A DNA stretch of 64,000 nt from Brucella oryzae (GCA_012103035.1 JAAVLL010000002.1:62001-126000); one strand, 5' to 3'. Positions 29,893 through 40,924 are shown, counted from the stretch's first letter. Notes: a model not told the origin generated them from the letters alone. Numbers and translations are program-made.

Positions 29893-31135
29893 TGAACCAG
29901 GCAACCGGAAATACCCTCTCGACCGCCAGGATACACGCGTGCGCCATGATGAAGGCGTTTTGGGCGCGCTGCGCAATTTCTTTGACCGTGTTCGTTCGGG
30001 AGATCTTGGATCGCTGCCGGTTATCGTCGGCCTCGTCATCATCTGGACCGTTTTCCAGACGTTGAACCCGGTCTTTCTGTCGAGCAACAATCTCGTCAAT
30101 CTGCTGTTCGACTGCTCCACCATCGGCGTTATTTCGCTCGGCATCGTCTGCGTGCTGATGCTGGGCGAGATCGATCTTTCGGTCGGTTCGGTCAGCGGTC
30201 TGGCTTCGGCCATCGTCGGTGTGCTCTGGGTCAATCACGGCTGGCCTGTCGGCTTTGCGATGCTGGCAGCACTTTGCAGCGGCGCGCTGATCGGCCTGCT
30301 TTACGCATTTCTCTATAACCGCTTCAGCATGCCGAGCTTCGTTTCCACGCTGGCCGGCCTGCTCGCAGCCCTTGGGCTTCAGCTTTATCTTCTCGGCAAT
30401 ACCGGCTCCATCAATCTGCCTTACGGCTCGTGGCTCGTGAGCTTCGGCCAGCTTCTGGTCATGCCGCGCCCGCTTTCCTATGCATTTGTACCAGTTGCGG
30501 GACTGGCCATCTTCTTCACCGGTTTCCGCGCCGCTGGGCGCCGCCGTGAAGCCGGTCTGTCGGCGCCGTCGTCAGCCGGGATCGCGCTCAAGGCCATTGT
30601 CATCACGATCATCGTCGGTGGTGCGGTGTTCTATCTCAACCAATCGCGCGGTGTGCCTTGGATGTTCGGCCTGTTCGTGGCGCTGGTGATCGCGATGAAC
30701 TATGCGCTTACCCGCACCAGATGGGGCCGCTCCGTGCAGGCAGTCGGCGGCAATCGCGAGGCCGCGCGCCGCGCCGGCATCAATGTGAATTTCATCTATG
30801 TTTCGGCTTTCATGGCGTGCTCCACACTGGCGGCGGCAGGCGGCATCATGGCTGCGGCGCGTCTGGCATCTTCCAGCCAGCAGGCAGGCACCGGCGACGT
30901 CAACCTCAACGCCATTGCGGCGGCGGTTATCGGCGGCACCAGCCTCTTTGGCGGGCGCGGCAGCGCATGGTCGGCCCTGCTCGGCATTATCGTCATCCAG
31001 TCGATTGCCAGCGGTTTGACGCTGCTCGATCTGTCATCCTCGCTTCGCTACATGATTACAGGTGCCGTGCTTGCAATTGCAGTGATCGTCGATTCCCTTG
31101 CCCGCCGCTCGCGCCAGTCGCACGGTCGCGCCTAA
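29892..31135 (+). CDS. Sugar ABC transporter permease, frameshifted near start
   Basis: An inner-membrane permease of the RbsC/XylH family with about ten helices, including FSMPSFVSTLAGLLAALGLQ and the EAA-like loop NREAARRAGINVNFIYVSAF. The C-terminus reads VIGGTSLFGGRGSAWSALLG, a hallmark of this family. ATG 29892 follows GGGGAGAAG. A single lost base near 29925 separates the start MNQATGNTLST from the rest. Restored length about 414. It works with the binding protein and ATPase before it. Confidence 0.9.
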
Positions 31136-31153
31136 ACCTCTAAGGACTGAAAA

Positions 31154-31882
31154 ATGGCTCAGGATCTCAACGGAAAAGTTGGCGCCGTTACCGGTGCTGC
31201 CTCCGGCATTGGCTTTGAATGTGCAAAGCACATGATCGAAGCGGGCATGACAGTGTTTCTCGTCGATCGCGACGAGAAGGCGCTGGTCGAAAAATGCGCC
31301 GAGCTTGGCGACAAGGCAAAGCCGCTGGTCGTCGATCTGCTTAATCCGGCATCTGTCGCCACCATGATGCCGCAGATACTTGAACAGGCGGGGCAGCTCG
31401 ACGTTTTCCACGCCAATGCGGGTGCCTATATCGGTGGTCCTCTGTGGGAGGGCGACCCGGATGCCTGGGACCGCATGCTGAATCTCAATATCAATGCGGC
31501 CTTCCGCACCATCCATGCAGTGCTACCGCATATGATGGAACGTAAGACCGGCGATATCATCATGACGAGTTCCGTCGCAGGTGTCGTACCGGTGATCTGG
31601 GAGCCAATTTATACGGCTTCCAAGCACGCCGTTCAGGCTTTCGTGCATACGGTTCGCCGTCAGGTCGCCCCGCATGGTATCCGCGTTGGCGGCGTTCTGC
31701 CGGGTCCGGTCGTGACCGCGCTCATCAGTGATTGGCCGAAGGCCAAGCTCGACGAAGCGCTTGCCAACGGCAGTTTGATGGAAGCGAAGGAAGTGGCTGA
31801 ATCGGTGATGTTCATGCTGACCCGCCCGCGCAACATCACCATTCGTGATCTGGTCATTCTTCCGCAGAGCCTCGATCTGTAA
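31154..31882 (+). CDS. SDR oxidoreductase, ribitol 2-dehydrogenase-like
   Basis: An intact 242-residue short-chain dehydrogenase. The NAD motif is TGAASGIG, followed by NAG ([11 protein letters not shown]), the catalytic Ser in MTSSVAGV and the Tyr-x-x-x-Lys in [11 protein letters not shown]. The overall form resembles ribitol 2-dehydrogenases, which convert ribitol to D-ribulose. The next gene is a pentulose kinase, so pentitol oxidation followed by phosphorylation is a natural reading. AAGGACTGAAAA precedes the ATG. The exact polyol is inferred. Confidence 0.82.
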   Translation: MAQDLNGKVGAVTGAASGIGFECAKHMIEAGMTVFLVDRDEKALVEKCAELGDKAKPLVVDLLNPASVATMMPQILEQAGQLDVFHANAGAYIGGPLWEGDPDAWDRMLNLNINAAFRTIHAVLPHMMERKTGDIIMTSSVAGVVPVIWEPIYTASKHAVQAFVHTVRRQVAPHGIRVGGVLPGPVVTALISDWPKAKLDEALANGSLMEAKEVAESVMFMLTRPRNITIRDLVILPQSLDL

Positions 31883-31894
31883 ATGGGAGAGACC

Positions 31895-33504
31895 ATGAGG
31901 AGCTATTATCTGGGCGTCGATGTCGGCACTGGCAGCGCCCGCGCCGGTCTCTTCGACGCCAGCGGTACCATGCTTGCTTCGGCCAAAAGCGATATCACTA
32001 TCTGGCGTGAGGCGGGCAGCATCGTGGAACAGTCGAGCGCTAATATCTGGCAGGCCGTTTGCGAAAGCGTGCGCGAAGCGGTCAAGCTTGCGGGTGTCGA
32101 TCCGGCCGACATTGCCGGTATCGGCTATGACGCCACCTGCTCGCTGGTTGTGCTGGGCGATGGAGGCAAACCGCTTGCCGTCGGCCCGTCCAACGATCCC
32201 GCGCGTGACATCATCGTGTGGATGGATCATCGCGCAATCGCTCAGGCCGAACGCATCAATGCGACGAGGGCCGGGGTTCTCGATTATGTGGGCGGCGCCA
32301 TTTCGCCCGAGATGGAAACGCCCAAACTGCTGTGGCTCAAGGAAAACAAACCTGAAACTTTCGCCGTAGCCTGGCAGTTTTTCGATCTGACTGATTTCCT
32401 CACATGGAAATCCTGCGGCAGTCTTGCCCGCTCCGCCTGCACCGTCACCTGCAAATGGACCTATCTCAGCCATGAAAATCGCTGGGACGAAGCCTATTTC
32501 CGCGAAGTTGGCCTTGGCGAACTGGCGGATGAAAATTTCGTCCGCATCGGTACCGACGTTCGCGCTGGTGGTGAGAAACTTGGCGGATTGAACGAACAGG
32601 CTGCAGCTGAACTGGGCTTAAAGCCGGGCATAGCAATTGCCGCCGGTCTGATCGACGCCCATGCAGGCGGTATCGGCACGGTGGGGGCGCGCGGTTCGGA
32701 AGGCCGGATATTGTCGCGCATGGCCTATGTGTTCGGCACGTCGGCCTGCACCATGACCACTACCGAGCAGCCGGTCTTCGTGGATGGCGTCTGGGGACCA
32801 TATTATTCGGCTATGGTGCCGGGTCTGTGGCTGAACGAGGGCGGACAATCGGCGGCGGGTGCTGCTATCGATCATCTGATCCACATGCATCCTTTCGCGG
32901 CAGAAGCTGAAAAGCAGGCGGCGGCTCAGGGCAAAGGGCTGGCCGACAGCCTTGCTGCCGAAGTCGAGGCGAGGGGCGGTGTTGACAAAGCGGCTGCGAT
33001 CATCGGTGACATTCATGTCGTGCCGGAATTCCTCGGCAATCGCGCACCGTTCGCGGATCCTGATGCGCGCGCGATCATTGCCGGGCTTGATCTCGATGCC
33101 GGGATCGACAGCTTGACGGCACTTTATCTCGCCGGTCTGTGCGGACTTGGTTATGGTGCGCGGCAGATCGTCGAGGCGCAGAAGGCAAAGGAATCGAAAC
33201 CGATACTATCGTGGTTTCGGGCGGTGCCGCGCGTTCAAATCTCGTGCGGCAGGTACTCGCAGACACGACGGGTCTCGTCATCGCTGCCTCCACATCGCCG
33301 GAGCCGGTGCTGCTTGGTTCGGCCATGCTGGGCGCGGTGGCGTCTGGGGCCTATCCGGATCTTGCCGCCGCCATGCATGCTATGTCGGAACTTGGCGCGG
33401 TGAACAGGCCGGATGCAGAGCGCGCCAAATGGCACGACAGGCGTTTCGAAGCGTTCGCGCTACTGCAGGCAACCGCACGCCAGATACGCTCCATGGACAG
33501 CTGA
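31895..33504 (+). CDS. FGGY-family pentulose kinase (D-ribulokinase type), frameshifted
   Basis: An ATP-dependent sugar kinase of the FGGY family. The N-terminal ATP-fold motif is YYLGVDVGTGSARAGLFD. It carries GIGYDATCSLVVLG and WMDHRA, and ARSACTVTCKWTYL; the TCSL and TCKW motifs mark the D-ribulose/pentulose kinase branch. The C-terminal motif IVVSGGAARSNLVRQVLAD lies after a lost G near 33193. Restored length about 536. ATG 31895 is chosen because GGGAGAG precedes it. It would yield D-ribulose 5-phosphate. Confidence 0.87.
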
Positions 33505-33679
33505 ACTAACGAAAATAAACAGGTGGCGATAAGAAAACTTCTGTCGCCGCCTGTCTGCTTGGCTGAAGTCGTACCCGGCGGGCCGTGCATCTCTCTCGAT
33601 CCGATCAAAGCGGCCCCTGCAAGCTGATGGTTCTGCTGCGACGAGTTCCTTCATAACCAGTACGACGCGTGATCTGGTT

Positions 33680-34632
33680 TTAGCTGTCGCCAATCGCCCA
33701 GACCGCGGCACCGGCGAGCATTCCGGCACCCGCTGCCGACAGGAGCAGCTGTTCACCGGGCTGAAAAGGCCGTGATCGGGCGGCGAGCGACAGCGACAGC
33801 GGTATCGTTGCCGCTGACGAATTGCCGAATGCGCAAATCGTTCTGGCAGCGATGGAAACAGGCAGCTCAAGCTGGTCGCAGACCGTGTCGATGATCCGCG
33901 TATTTGCCTGATGCGGAAAGAACCTGTCCACATCAGCGGTACCAAGCTGCGCTTGTTCCAACGCATCCCTGGCGCAATGCGTCATCAGGCGCACGGCCTG
34001 CGCGAAGACGGCTTTTCCATCCCGCATGGTCATTTTCGTGTCGCCAGCGGAAATGGATATCAGGCCGTAATTTCCGCCATCCGACAGGAGTGACGATCCA
34101 CGCAATCCGGCCTGCGGATCGTTCGATGGCGCAAGCAGGACGGCCCCGGCGGCATCGGCAAACAGAATGGCCGTGTTGCGCTCCTCCATATCGATGCGGC
34201 GGCTCAATATATTGGCGGCGACCACCAGAACCGGCTTGCCGGTATTTCTGACGAAACCGTCGGCCAGCACGAGCGCATAGAGGAAGCCTGAACAGGCGCC
34301 CGCCAGATCGATCGCGCCGCAATTTTGAGTCCCAGCTTGTGGGCGAGAAGCGGCGCGGAAGGCGGCAGAAGATGGTCGGGCGTCGATGTAGCCAGAATGA
34401 CGAGCGCCACCGAATTGTGTGGAACACCTGCATCATTGAGCGCCATTTTCCCGGCCTTCATTGCCATGTCTGTCAGGGTTTCGCCGGGTGCCGCCCACCG
34501 CCGTTCTCGAATGCCGGTGCGCCTTTCGATCCAGCCGGATTCCAGCCCGAGCCGCTGTTCCAGTTCGGCATTTTCAACCCGGCGCTCCGGCGTATAATGG
34601 CCGAAGCCCGCCATGCGGCTTGCACTCTTCAT
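33680..34632 (-). CDS. bioZ: BioZ, KAS III-like pimeloyl-ACP synthase, frameshifted
   Basis: A 3-oxoacyl-ACP synthase III homologue placed in the biotin operon. The sequence starts [20 protein letters not shown], includes [20 protein letters not shown], and the active-site Cys lies in a GACSGF segment at about 34297-34320 once one lost base is restored. Later parts have the catalytic His ([11 protein letters not shown]) and Asn ([13 protein letters not shown]) of the family. In Brucella and relatives BioZ makes the pimeloyl-ACP precursor from a glutaryl thioester and malonyl-ACP, replacing BioC/BioH. Restored length about 317. It starts where bioA stops. Confidence 0.9.
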
Positions 34633-35899
34633 CGCGCCGCCATCCCGATCCTGTCGGCTGCCGCATCGATGGCATCATAGGCAAGGTCCAGATCGGCAGG
34701 CGTCACGCAATAGGGCGGCATCAGATAGATCACATTGCCGAGCGGACGCAGGAGCACACCCTGTTCGCGGAAAAAGGTTTTCAATTTCGGTCCCGCATCG
34801 GAAAGATAGCCGGTCTGCCCGACGGCAAGATCAAGGGCGGCAATCGTGCCTTGCTGGCGCAAATTGGTGAAACGGGGTCGTCCTGAAAGCGGGCAAGCCT
34901 TTGCGCATGCCATTGCGCCAGCGTCTCGATACGGTTTGCGACGGGTTCGGTCTGCCAGACGTCGATATTGGCGCATGCGGCGGCGCAGGCAATCGGATTG
35001 GCCGTATAGGAACTGGAATGAAAGAAGGCGCGGCTGCGATCCGTCGAAAAATGCGCGTCGAAGATTTCAGCCGTGCTGAGTGTCGCAGCCAGCGGCAGCG
35101 CACCGCCGGTAATGCCTTTGGACAGGCACAAAATATCCGGCGTGATGGATGCCTGTTCGCAAGCAAACAGGGTGCCGGTGCGTCCCCATCCTGTCATTAC
35201 TTCGTCGGCGATGAGCAGCGTTCCATAGCGGCGCGTGATCCGCCGGAACTCGGACAGGAGATGCGCGGGATAGATTTTCATTCCGCCTGCCCCAGCACCA
35301 GCGGCTCTATCAACAGGGCAGCAACATCGCCGCTGCGACAGAACTGCTCCAGCGCATCAAGCGTTTCCTGTTCCCGCCCCGCAATTGGAAACGGGATGGT
35401 GTCAACCTGAAACAGCAGAGGCTCATAAGCCGCGTTGAACACTCCGCGCGCGCCTGTGGACATGGTGCCGATGGTATCGCCGTGATAGCTGTGCTCCATC
35501 ACCACGATGCGCGAACGCGGTTCTTTCTGTTGTGAAAAAACCGAGCGCCATCTTGATCGCCACCTCGACCGCAGTGGAGCCGCTGTCGGAATAGAAGACG
35601 TGGGCAAGGCCCGGTGGCGCAAGCCTGACCAGATCACGCGCAAGCCTTTCTGCCGGTTCGTGGGTGAATTCGGCAAAGATGATCTGGTCAAAGCGTTCCA
35701 GCGCATCGCGGATCGCCGTCATGATTTTCGGGTGACGGTGCCCATGGGTAATCACCCACCATGAGGAGATGGCGTCCAGCACCGACCGGCCGGTTTCATC
35801 GTGCAGATAGGCGCCGTCGGTTTTGACGATCCTGCGGAAAGCTGGTTCGGTGGCGTGCTGGGTGAAGGGATGCCAGACAGGAGAAGAATGCCCGGTCAT
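34629..35899 (-). CDS. bioA: Adenosylmethionine-8-amino-7-oxononanoate aminotransferase, frameshifted
   Basis: BioA transfers an amino group from S-adenosylmethionine to KAPA to make DAPA. It starts [20 protein letters not shown], contains [17 protein letters not shown], and [17 protein letters not shown]. The PLP region includes [20 protein letters not shown] and the Lys in [15 protein letters not shown]. Lost bases near 35525, 35285 and 34875 break it, perhaps one more; restored length is about 424. The start overlaps the bioD stop by four bases (ATGA). Confidence 0.92.
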
Positions 35900-36534
35900 G
35901 CGGAAGCCTCGTTAAAAGCGTTCATGTCGAAATGTTCGCGAAAGGCGCGGCGGAGCCCGTCCCGGTCAAGTTTTGCCAGATGCGGCAACCGGCCCAGCCT
36001 GCGCACGCCGCTCATGTCCGGGATAATCTCCTCGGTGTCGGGTTGCGGTTCGCCGATAAAGGCGATGCCGAGTACGGGAATATTGCGCCGGCTCAATGCC
36101 TCCAGTGAAAGCAATGTGTGGTTGATGGTTCCAAGGCCGGTTCTAGCACACAGGATGACCGGCTTTCGCCAGCGCGCAAAAACATCGATGAATGTCGTGC
36201 GGCGCGTCAGCGGGACATGCAATCCGCCTGCCCCTTCGATCACCAGAGGCGCATCGAGCATCGGCACTTCCAGCGCATCCGCATCGATTTCCACGCCATC
36301 GATCCGTGCGGAGAGATGCGGCGAAGCCGGTGTTTTGAGCCGCCAGGCTTCAGGGATGATCCGATGCCGCGAAAGCCCGGCCAGCCTTGCCACGGTTTGG
36401 CTGTCGGTCGCCTCGTCCAGCCCCGATTGCACCGGCTTCCAGTAACAGGCATCGAGCGCATCCGTCAGCGCAGCGGAAAAGACGGTCTTTCCGATACCCG
36501 TATCGGTGCCGGTGACAATGAAAGTGCGGTTCAT
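35896..36534 (-). CDS. bioD: Dethiobiotin synthetase
   Basis: An intact 212-residue ATP-dependent carboxylase that closes the ureido ring of dethiobiotin. The P-loop GTDTGIGKT is at residues 9-17, and the DAPA-binding motif YWKPVQSGL and the segment [12 protein letters not shown] follow. It overlaps bioF at its start and bioA at its stop by four bases each, so bioF-D-A are translationally coupled. Confidence 0.95.
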   Translation of the reverse strand: MNRTFIVTGTDTGIGKTVFSAALTDALDACYWKPVQSGLDEATDSQTVARLAGLSRHRIIPEAWRLKTPASPHLSARIDGVEIDADALEVPMLDAPLVIEGAGGLHVPLTRRTTFIDVFARWRKPVILCARTGLGTINHTLLSLEALSRRNIPVLGIAFIGEPQPDTEEIIPDMSGVRRLGRLPHLAKLDRDGLRRAFREHFDMNAFNEASA

Positions 36535-37671
36535 ATCGTTTCCTCTCCCATGATCGCGGCAAGGCGCTCGAACATGCGCGCTATTGTGGGTTCATCGACA
36601 TTGAGCGTGATGGTGATGCGCAGGCGCGCCGTGCCGGAGGGCACTGTCGGCGGGCGGATGGCGCGTATGTCGAAGCCTTCGGCCTGTAAGCGGCGTGCGA
36701 TGCGCAAGGCGCACCCGGCATCGCCGATGATGAGCGGCAATATCTGCGTTCCGCTGCCGGCCCTGCCGAAAAGATCGGCGAAACGCGCATTGGCGAAAGC
36801 GACAAGCCGGTGCAATTCCTGCCGCCGATGGTCTTCTGCAACCATGGTTTTCAGTGCCAGCCGGGTTGCGAATACCTGCAAGGGGACGGCGCGGTGGAAT
36901 AGATGAAGGGCCGCGCGCGGTTGACGAGATAATCACGCAGGATCGGATCTGCTGCAACCAGCCCACCGGAACTGCCCATGGCCTTGCCGCAGGTGTGGAG
37001 CACAATCACATTTGGCCTGCCTTCCAGCCCCGCCGCAAAACCGCGCCCGTCCGGTCCGTGCACGCCGGTGGCATGGGCTTCGTCGATGAAGAGAAAGGCA
37101 TCATGGCGGTCGGCGATTTCAACGAGATCGGAGACCGGCGCGCAGTCTCCATCCATCGAATAGAGGCTTTCCACCACAATCCATGGCGTGCCGCTTCCGC
37201 CCTTGTTGCGCCAGGTGCGGATCGCCGTGTCGAATGCCTCCGCATCATTATGCGGGATGGAAACGGTGTCGGCCTTTCCGGCCCGCATCCTCATGCGCGC
37301 TGGCATGGACCAGCGCGTCATAGGCGATCAGGTCGCCGCGTTGCGGCAAGGTTGAGAGAACGCCAAGATTTGCTGCATAGCCGGTGCTGAAATAGAGCAT
37401 CGACGGCGCGCGAAAAAGGTGGCGGCTTCGGCCTCCAGCAGCGTGTGTTCCGGGTGGTTGCCGCGCAACAGCCGTGACCCGCCCGCCCCGCTGGCAAGGC
37501 TGTTTTAAGCGCGTCGATCAATGCCTCGCGGAGTGACGGCGCGGCGGCAAGGCCCAGATAGTCGTTCGAACTGAAATCCGCGCCGCCATGATGCGAAAGC
37601 CTGCGCAGATGCCCGCGCCGCTCAAGGCTTTTCAGCCTGGCGGCATAGCGGGCCAATGGATCAGCGTTCAT
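36531..37671 (-). CDS. bioF: 8-amino-7-oxononanoate synthase, frameshifted
   Basis: A PLP-dependent alpha-oxoamine synthase that condenses pimeloyl-ACP with alanine. It starts [20 protein letters not shown] and contains [15 protein letters not shown] and the Asp-Glu-Ala-His motif [17 protein letters not shown]. The Lys lies in [14 protein letters not shown]. Lost bases near 37500, 37430, 37300 and 36895 are the likely causes of the breaks. Restored length about 380. Its ATG overlaps the TGA of bioB, and its stop overlaps the bioD start. Confidence 0.93.
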
Positions 37672-38677
37672 GCATGGGCGTCCGCTGTGTCGGCGGTGAG
37701 GCCAAGCCGGCGCATGAGGCTGGTGTCGCGGTCTTCGCCCGGATTGGCGGCGGTCAGCAGCGTGTCGCCGATAAAGATCGAATTTGCGCCCGCGAAAAGC
37801 AGAGCGCCTGCATTTCATCGCTCATCGCATGGCGTCCGGCGGTCAACCGCACATGCGATTGCGGCATCATCAGGCGGGCAAGCGCGATGATGCGGATAAA
37901 GGCGATTGGGTCGACAGGCTCGGCTTTTTCCAGCCGCGATCCCGGCATGGGGATCAGCATGTTGATCGGCACGCTTTCGGGCGGGGTGGGCAGATTTGCC
38001 AGCGACACCAGCATGTCGATGCGGTCGTCCTCGGTTTCTCCAAGACCGAGAATCCCGCCGCTGCAAACCTTGATCCCGGCGTCGCGGACATTGGCAAGCG
38101 TTTCCAGCCGGTCATCGAAACTGCGCGTCGTGATGACCTGCGGATAGAAACGCTCAGATGTATCGATATTGTGGTTGTAGTAATCGAGGCCCGCTTCCGC
38201 GAAGGTCTGTGCCTGATCCGGGTTCAGCATACCGAGTGTCATGCAGGTTTCCAGCCCAAGCGCCTTAACCTGTTTGACCATCTCGACAATCGCCGGTTCG
38301 TCGCGCGGCTTCGGGCTGCGCCAGGCAGCGCCCATGCAATAGCGGGTCGCACCGCTATCCTTTGCCTTCCGTGCTTCTTCAAGAACCCTATCAAGGTCCA
38401 TCAGTTTCGAGGCTTTCAGGCCCGAGGCATGATGCGCCGACTGGCTGCAATAGCCGCAATCTTCGGGACAGCCGCCCGTCTTGATGTTGAGTAGCTTGCT
38501 GAGCTGAACGCGGTTCGGGTCGAAATTGGCACGATGGACGCTCTGTGCCTCGAAAAGAAGATCATTGAATGGGAGATCGTAGAGCAAACGCGCGTTTGTG
38601 AGCGTCCATGTGTTTTCATCCGGTTTGGACGCCGTTCTTTCAGCGCTTTCAGTGGCCAATTTCACCGTCTTCATCAT
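37668..38677 (-). CDS. bioB: Biotin synthase, frameshifted near C-terminus
   Basis: A radical-SAM enzyme that inserts sulfur into dethiobiotin. The SAM cluster motif is C70-x3-C74-x2-C77 ([13 protein letters not shown]). Other conserved parts are [14 protein letters not shown] and [19 protein letters not shown], and [15 protein letters not shown]. One lost T near 37800 puts the last 45 residues ([20 protein letters not shown]) in another frame. Restored length about 336. It is the first gene of the biotin operon and lies just downstream of two BioR boxes. Confidence 0.95.
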
Positions 38678-38689
38678 GCTTTCCTAGTT

Positions 38690-38699
38690 TTATCTATAA
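38690..38699 (-). promoter_or_regulatory. BioR box 1 upstream of bioB
   Basis: TTATCTATAA matches the near-palindromic site of BioR, the GntR-type biotin repressor of alphaproteobacteria. It lies 13 bases before the bioB start, where a bound repressor would block transcription or initiation. Confidence 0.8.
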
Positions 38700-38762
38700 A
38701 AATAGAAAGAATCTATGAAATATAGATTATCTTGATGTGCGTTGATGACTCAAGCTAAAATA

Positions 38763-38772
38763 TTATAGATAA
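38763..38772 (-). promoter_or_regulatory. BioR box 2 upstream of bioB
   Basis: TTATAGATAA is the reverse-complement-like partner of box 1 (TTATCTATAA read on the other strand is TTATAGATAA) and lies 73 bases further upstream. A partial match (TATAGATTA) lies between them near 38721. Confidence 0.75.
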
Positions 38773-38823
38773 TTTTACGGTGCCCATATGGCGTGCCGCT
38801 TTATGGCTGTGCCAGAACGAAGA

Positions 38824-38849
38824 ACGCCGCGATCTTTTAATCGCGGCGT
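38824..38849. repeat. Hairpin repeat, copy 1
   Basis: ACGCCGCGAT and ATCGCGGCGT form a ten-base stem around CTTTTA. The same 26 bases recur at 38989-39014. Either copy could act as a terminator. Confidence 0.8.
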
Positions 38850-38860
38850 CAGATTGATAC

Positions 38861-38901
38861 AAACCCCTCGATTTTTGGAAGCAGTCAAAAACGAGGGGTT
38901 T
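38861..38901. terminator. Central hairpin between the two repeats
   Basis: AAACCCCTCG and CGAGGGGTTT form a ten-base stem around 21 bases, with T-rich and A-rich flanks on both sides. It could act as a terminator in either direction. Confidence 0.65.
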
Positions 38902-38988
38902 TGATTCCGATTTGTTCACGTTCTGAATCTGGGACGTTCCGTGAATCTGAGGTCATTTTGACCCTGCCGGAGGTTTGTCAGCAGCCTG

Positions 38989-39014
38989 ACGCCGCGATCT
39001 TTTAATCGCGGCGT
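38989..39014. repeat. Hairpin repeat, copy 2
   Basis: Exactly the same 26 bases as at 38824-38849, in the same orientation, 165 bases away. It lies about 45 bases past the stop of the ABC ATPase gene (minus strand) and could terminate that operon. Confidence 0.8.
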
Positions 39015-39058
39015 TATGAATCAGCGGTCGGAGAGGTTTGCAGTTGCGGCTCAGGTGA

Positions 39059-39894
39059 TTACGCGTCTGAAGATTCGAGCCGGGTTTCAAGTTGCTCTTG
39101 GCGGAGGCGATGTCGTCCCAATGGCAGCATGATGGGGCGGCCGGAAGTTGGATCGGTCATGATACGGCTCTCGAGATGAAAGACCTCGCGAACAGTCTGT
39201 TCTGTCAGTACTTCGTCAGGAGTCCCGGTTACGTGCAGCTGTCCGTCAGCCATTGCGACCAGAAAATCTGCATAGCGGGCGGCAAGATTGAGATCGTGCA
39301 AAACCATGACAATTGTGGTTCCACGTTCCCGGTTAAGATCGGTGAGGAGGTCCAGAACTTCGACCTGATGGCTGATATCGAGGAAGGTCGTCGGCTCGTC
39401 CAGCAGGAGAATGTCGGTCTGCTGCGCCAGCGCCATTGCAATCCACACGCGCTGACGCTGGCCGCCGGAAAGTTCGTCTACCGGCCTGTCGGCCAGTTCG
39501 GTTGTCCTGGTTGCTTCAAGTGCCGCAGCGATTGCTTCGTCATCCGCCCGAGTCCATTGCGAGAAAACGCCGTGATAGGGGTTTCGGCCCCGGCTGACCA
39601 GATCGGCAACCAATATGCCTTCCGGCGCTATCGGCGATTGGGGCAGCAGGCCAAGTGTCTGTGCCAGTTGCCGGGAGGGAGCGTGTGGATCGATTTGCCG
39701 TCAAGCAGTACCTGCCCGTGGCGTGGAGCCAGAAGCCGGGACATCGTTCGCAAAAGCGTGGATTTTCCGCAGGCGTTTGCTCCGACTATTGCGGTAACCT
39801 TGCCGGAGGGCACCTCAAGATCGAGGCCGTCCAGCACAAGCCTGTCGCCATAGGCGGTGGTCAGTTCACGCACGACGAGAGTGTGATCGGTCAT
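39059..39894 (-). CDS. Iron-siderophore ABC transporter ATPase (FepC/FecE-like), frameshifted
   Basis: An ATPase of the iron-chelate uptake family. Walker A is GANACGKST, with Ala-Cys in place of the usual Gly-Ala or Ala-Gly. The signature is LSGGQRQRVWIAMALAQ and Walker B is ILLLDEPTTFLD, with VLHDLNLAARYAD as H-loop, all typical of FepC/FhuC. A lost base near 39630 separates the first 85 residues from the rest. Restored length about 278. It is the last gene of a four-gene operon: binding protein, two permeases, ATPase. Confidence 0.9.
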
Positions 39895-40922
39895 AGGGAT
39901 GCCCCGCTGCGGTTGGCGCGTATGATGAGGTAAATGAGATAGGGAGCGCCCAAGCTCCGGTGACGACGCCGACCGGATAGCGGCCCGGCAGCAGGAATTG
40001 TCCGCAATAATCGCCAGCGAGAACGAGTATGGCTCCGATCAGCGCAGACGGGACGAGCAGGGAACCGTTATTGCCGATGATGCGCGCGGCAATCGGGCCA
40101 GACAGAAAGGCGACGAAAGCAATGGGGCCTGCAACGGCTGTGGCGAAGGCTATCATGCCGACGGCCGCAATGATGATGACAATCCGGGTTCGCCCGACAT
40201 TCGTTCCCAATGCTGCGGCGCTGTCGTCGCCCAGCCGCAATGCTTCGAGATCGCGCGACCGGCTTATAAGCAAACTGCCGAAAACGATCAGCGCGACCAG
40301 AAGCGGAAGCATCTGGTCCAGCCTTGCGCCATTGACGCTGCCGGTCAGCCAACGCATGGCCTCCTGCAGGCTCCAGGCGGGCGCGTTTGAAAGAATATAG
40401 GCGATGACGCTTTCGAGCATCGCCGACACACCGATGCCAACGAGGATAAGACGGGTTCCGGCGATCCCGTTTCTGAAGGAAAGACCATAGACGGCCAGCG
40501 CTACGGCGAGCCCAGCGACAACGGCAAGGATTGAAACAATCGGGCCGCTCAGCGAGAGCACGACGATGGCAAAACAGCCGCAGCACTTGCACCGGAACTG
40601 ATGCCGATAATGTCAGGGCTTGCGAGCGAATTACGAAGCATGAGCTGGAAAGCGATGCCGCCGAGACCGAAACTCAGCCCCGCCAGCACGGACAGGACGG
40701 CGCGCGGCAGGCGCAACTTGCCAACCGTGAAGCTTGCCCCTGAACATCTGCGCCCAGAAGTACTCGCACAACATCCTTCGGTGGGGTGAACGATTGTCCC
40801 AGCATCAAAGTGATGAGAAAGAGGGCGACGACAATGACCAGAAGAAGACCGATGACAAGATTGCGCTTGCGGGTGCGGCTGCGACGGTTTCGGGCGATGA
40901 GATCGGCAGTGGAATGCAGCAT
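39891..40922 (-). CDS. Iron-siderophore ABC permease (FecD/FepG-like), frameshifted
   Basis: An inner-membrane permease of the FecCD family. The start is MLHSTADLIARNRRSRTRKR, then a first helix (NLVIGLLLVIVVALFLITLM). It contains RLPRAVLSVLAGLSFGLGGI, FQLMLRNSLASPDIIGISSG and the ATPase-contact loop LRLGDDSAAALGTNV. The end PYLIYLIIRANRSGASL reads in another frame. Lost bases near 40735, 40570 and 39945 account for this. Restored length about 344. It overlaps its neighbours at both ends. Confidence 0.88.
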
Positions 40923-40924
40923 GG

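Larger units (their letters stand above)
38773..39058. other. Gene-free region with three hairpins
   Basis: No gene is visible between the biotin promoter and the siderophore ABC genes. It contains an exact 26-base hairpin repeat in two copies and a third hairpin between them, described separately. Confidence 0.6.

Noticed and set aside
35801-36906. Long plus-strand frames opposite bioA, bioD and bioF
   Set aside because: They are antisense to well-recognised genes and have no motifs; high G+C codon bias explains the open frames.
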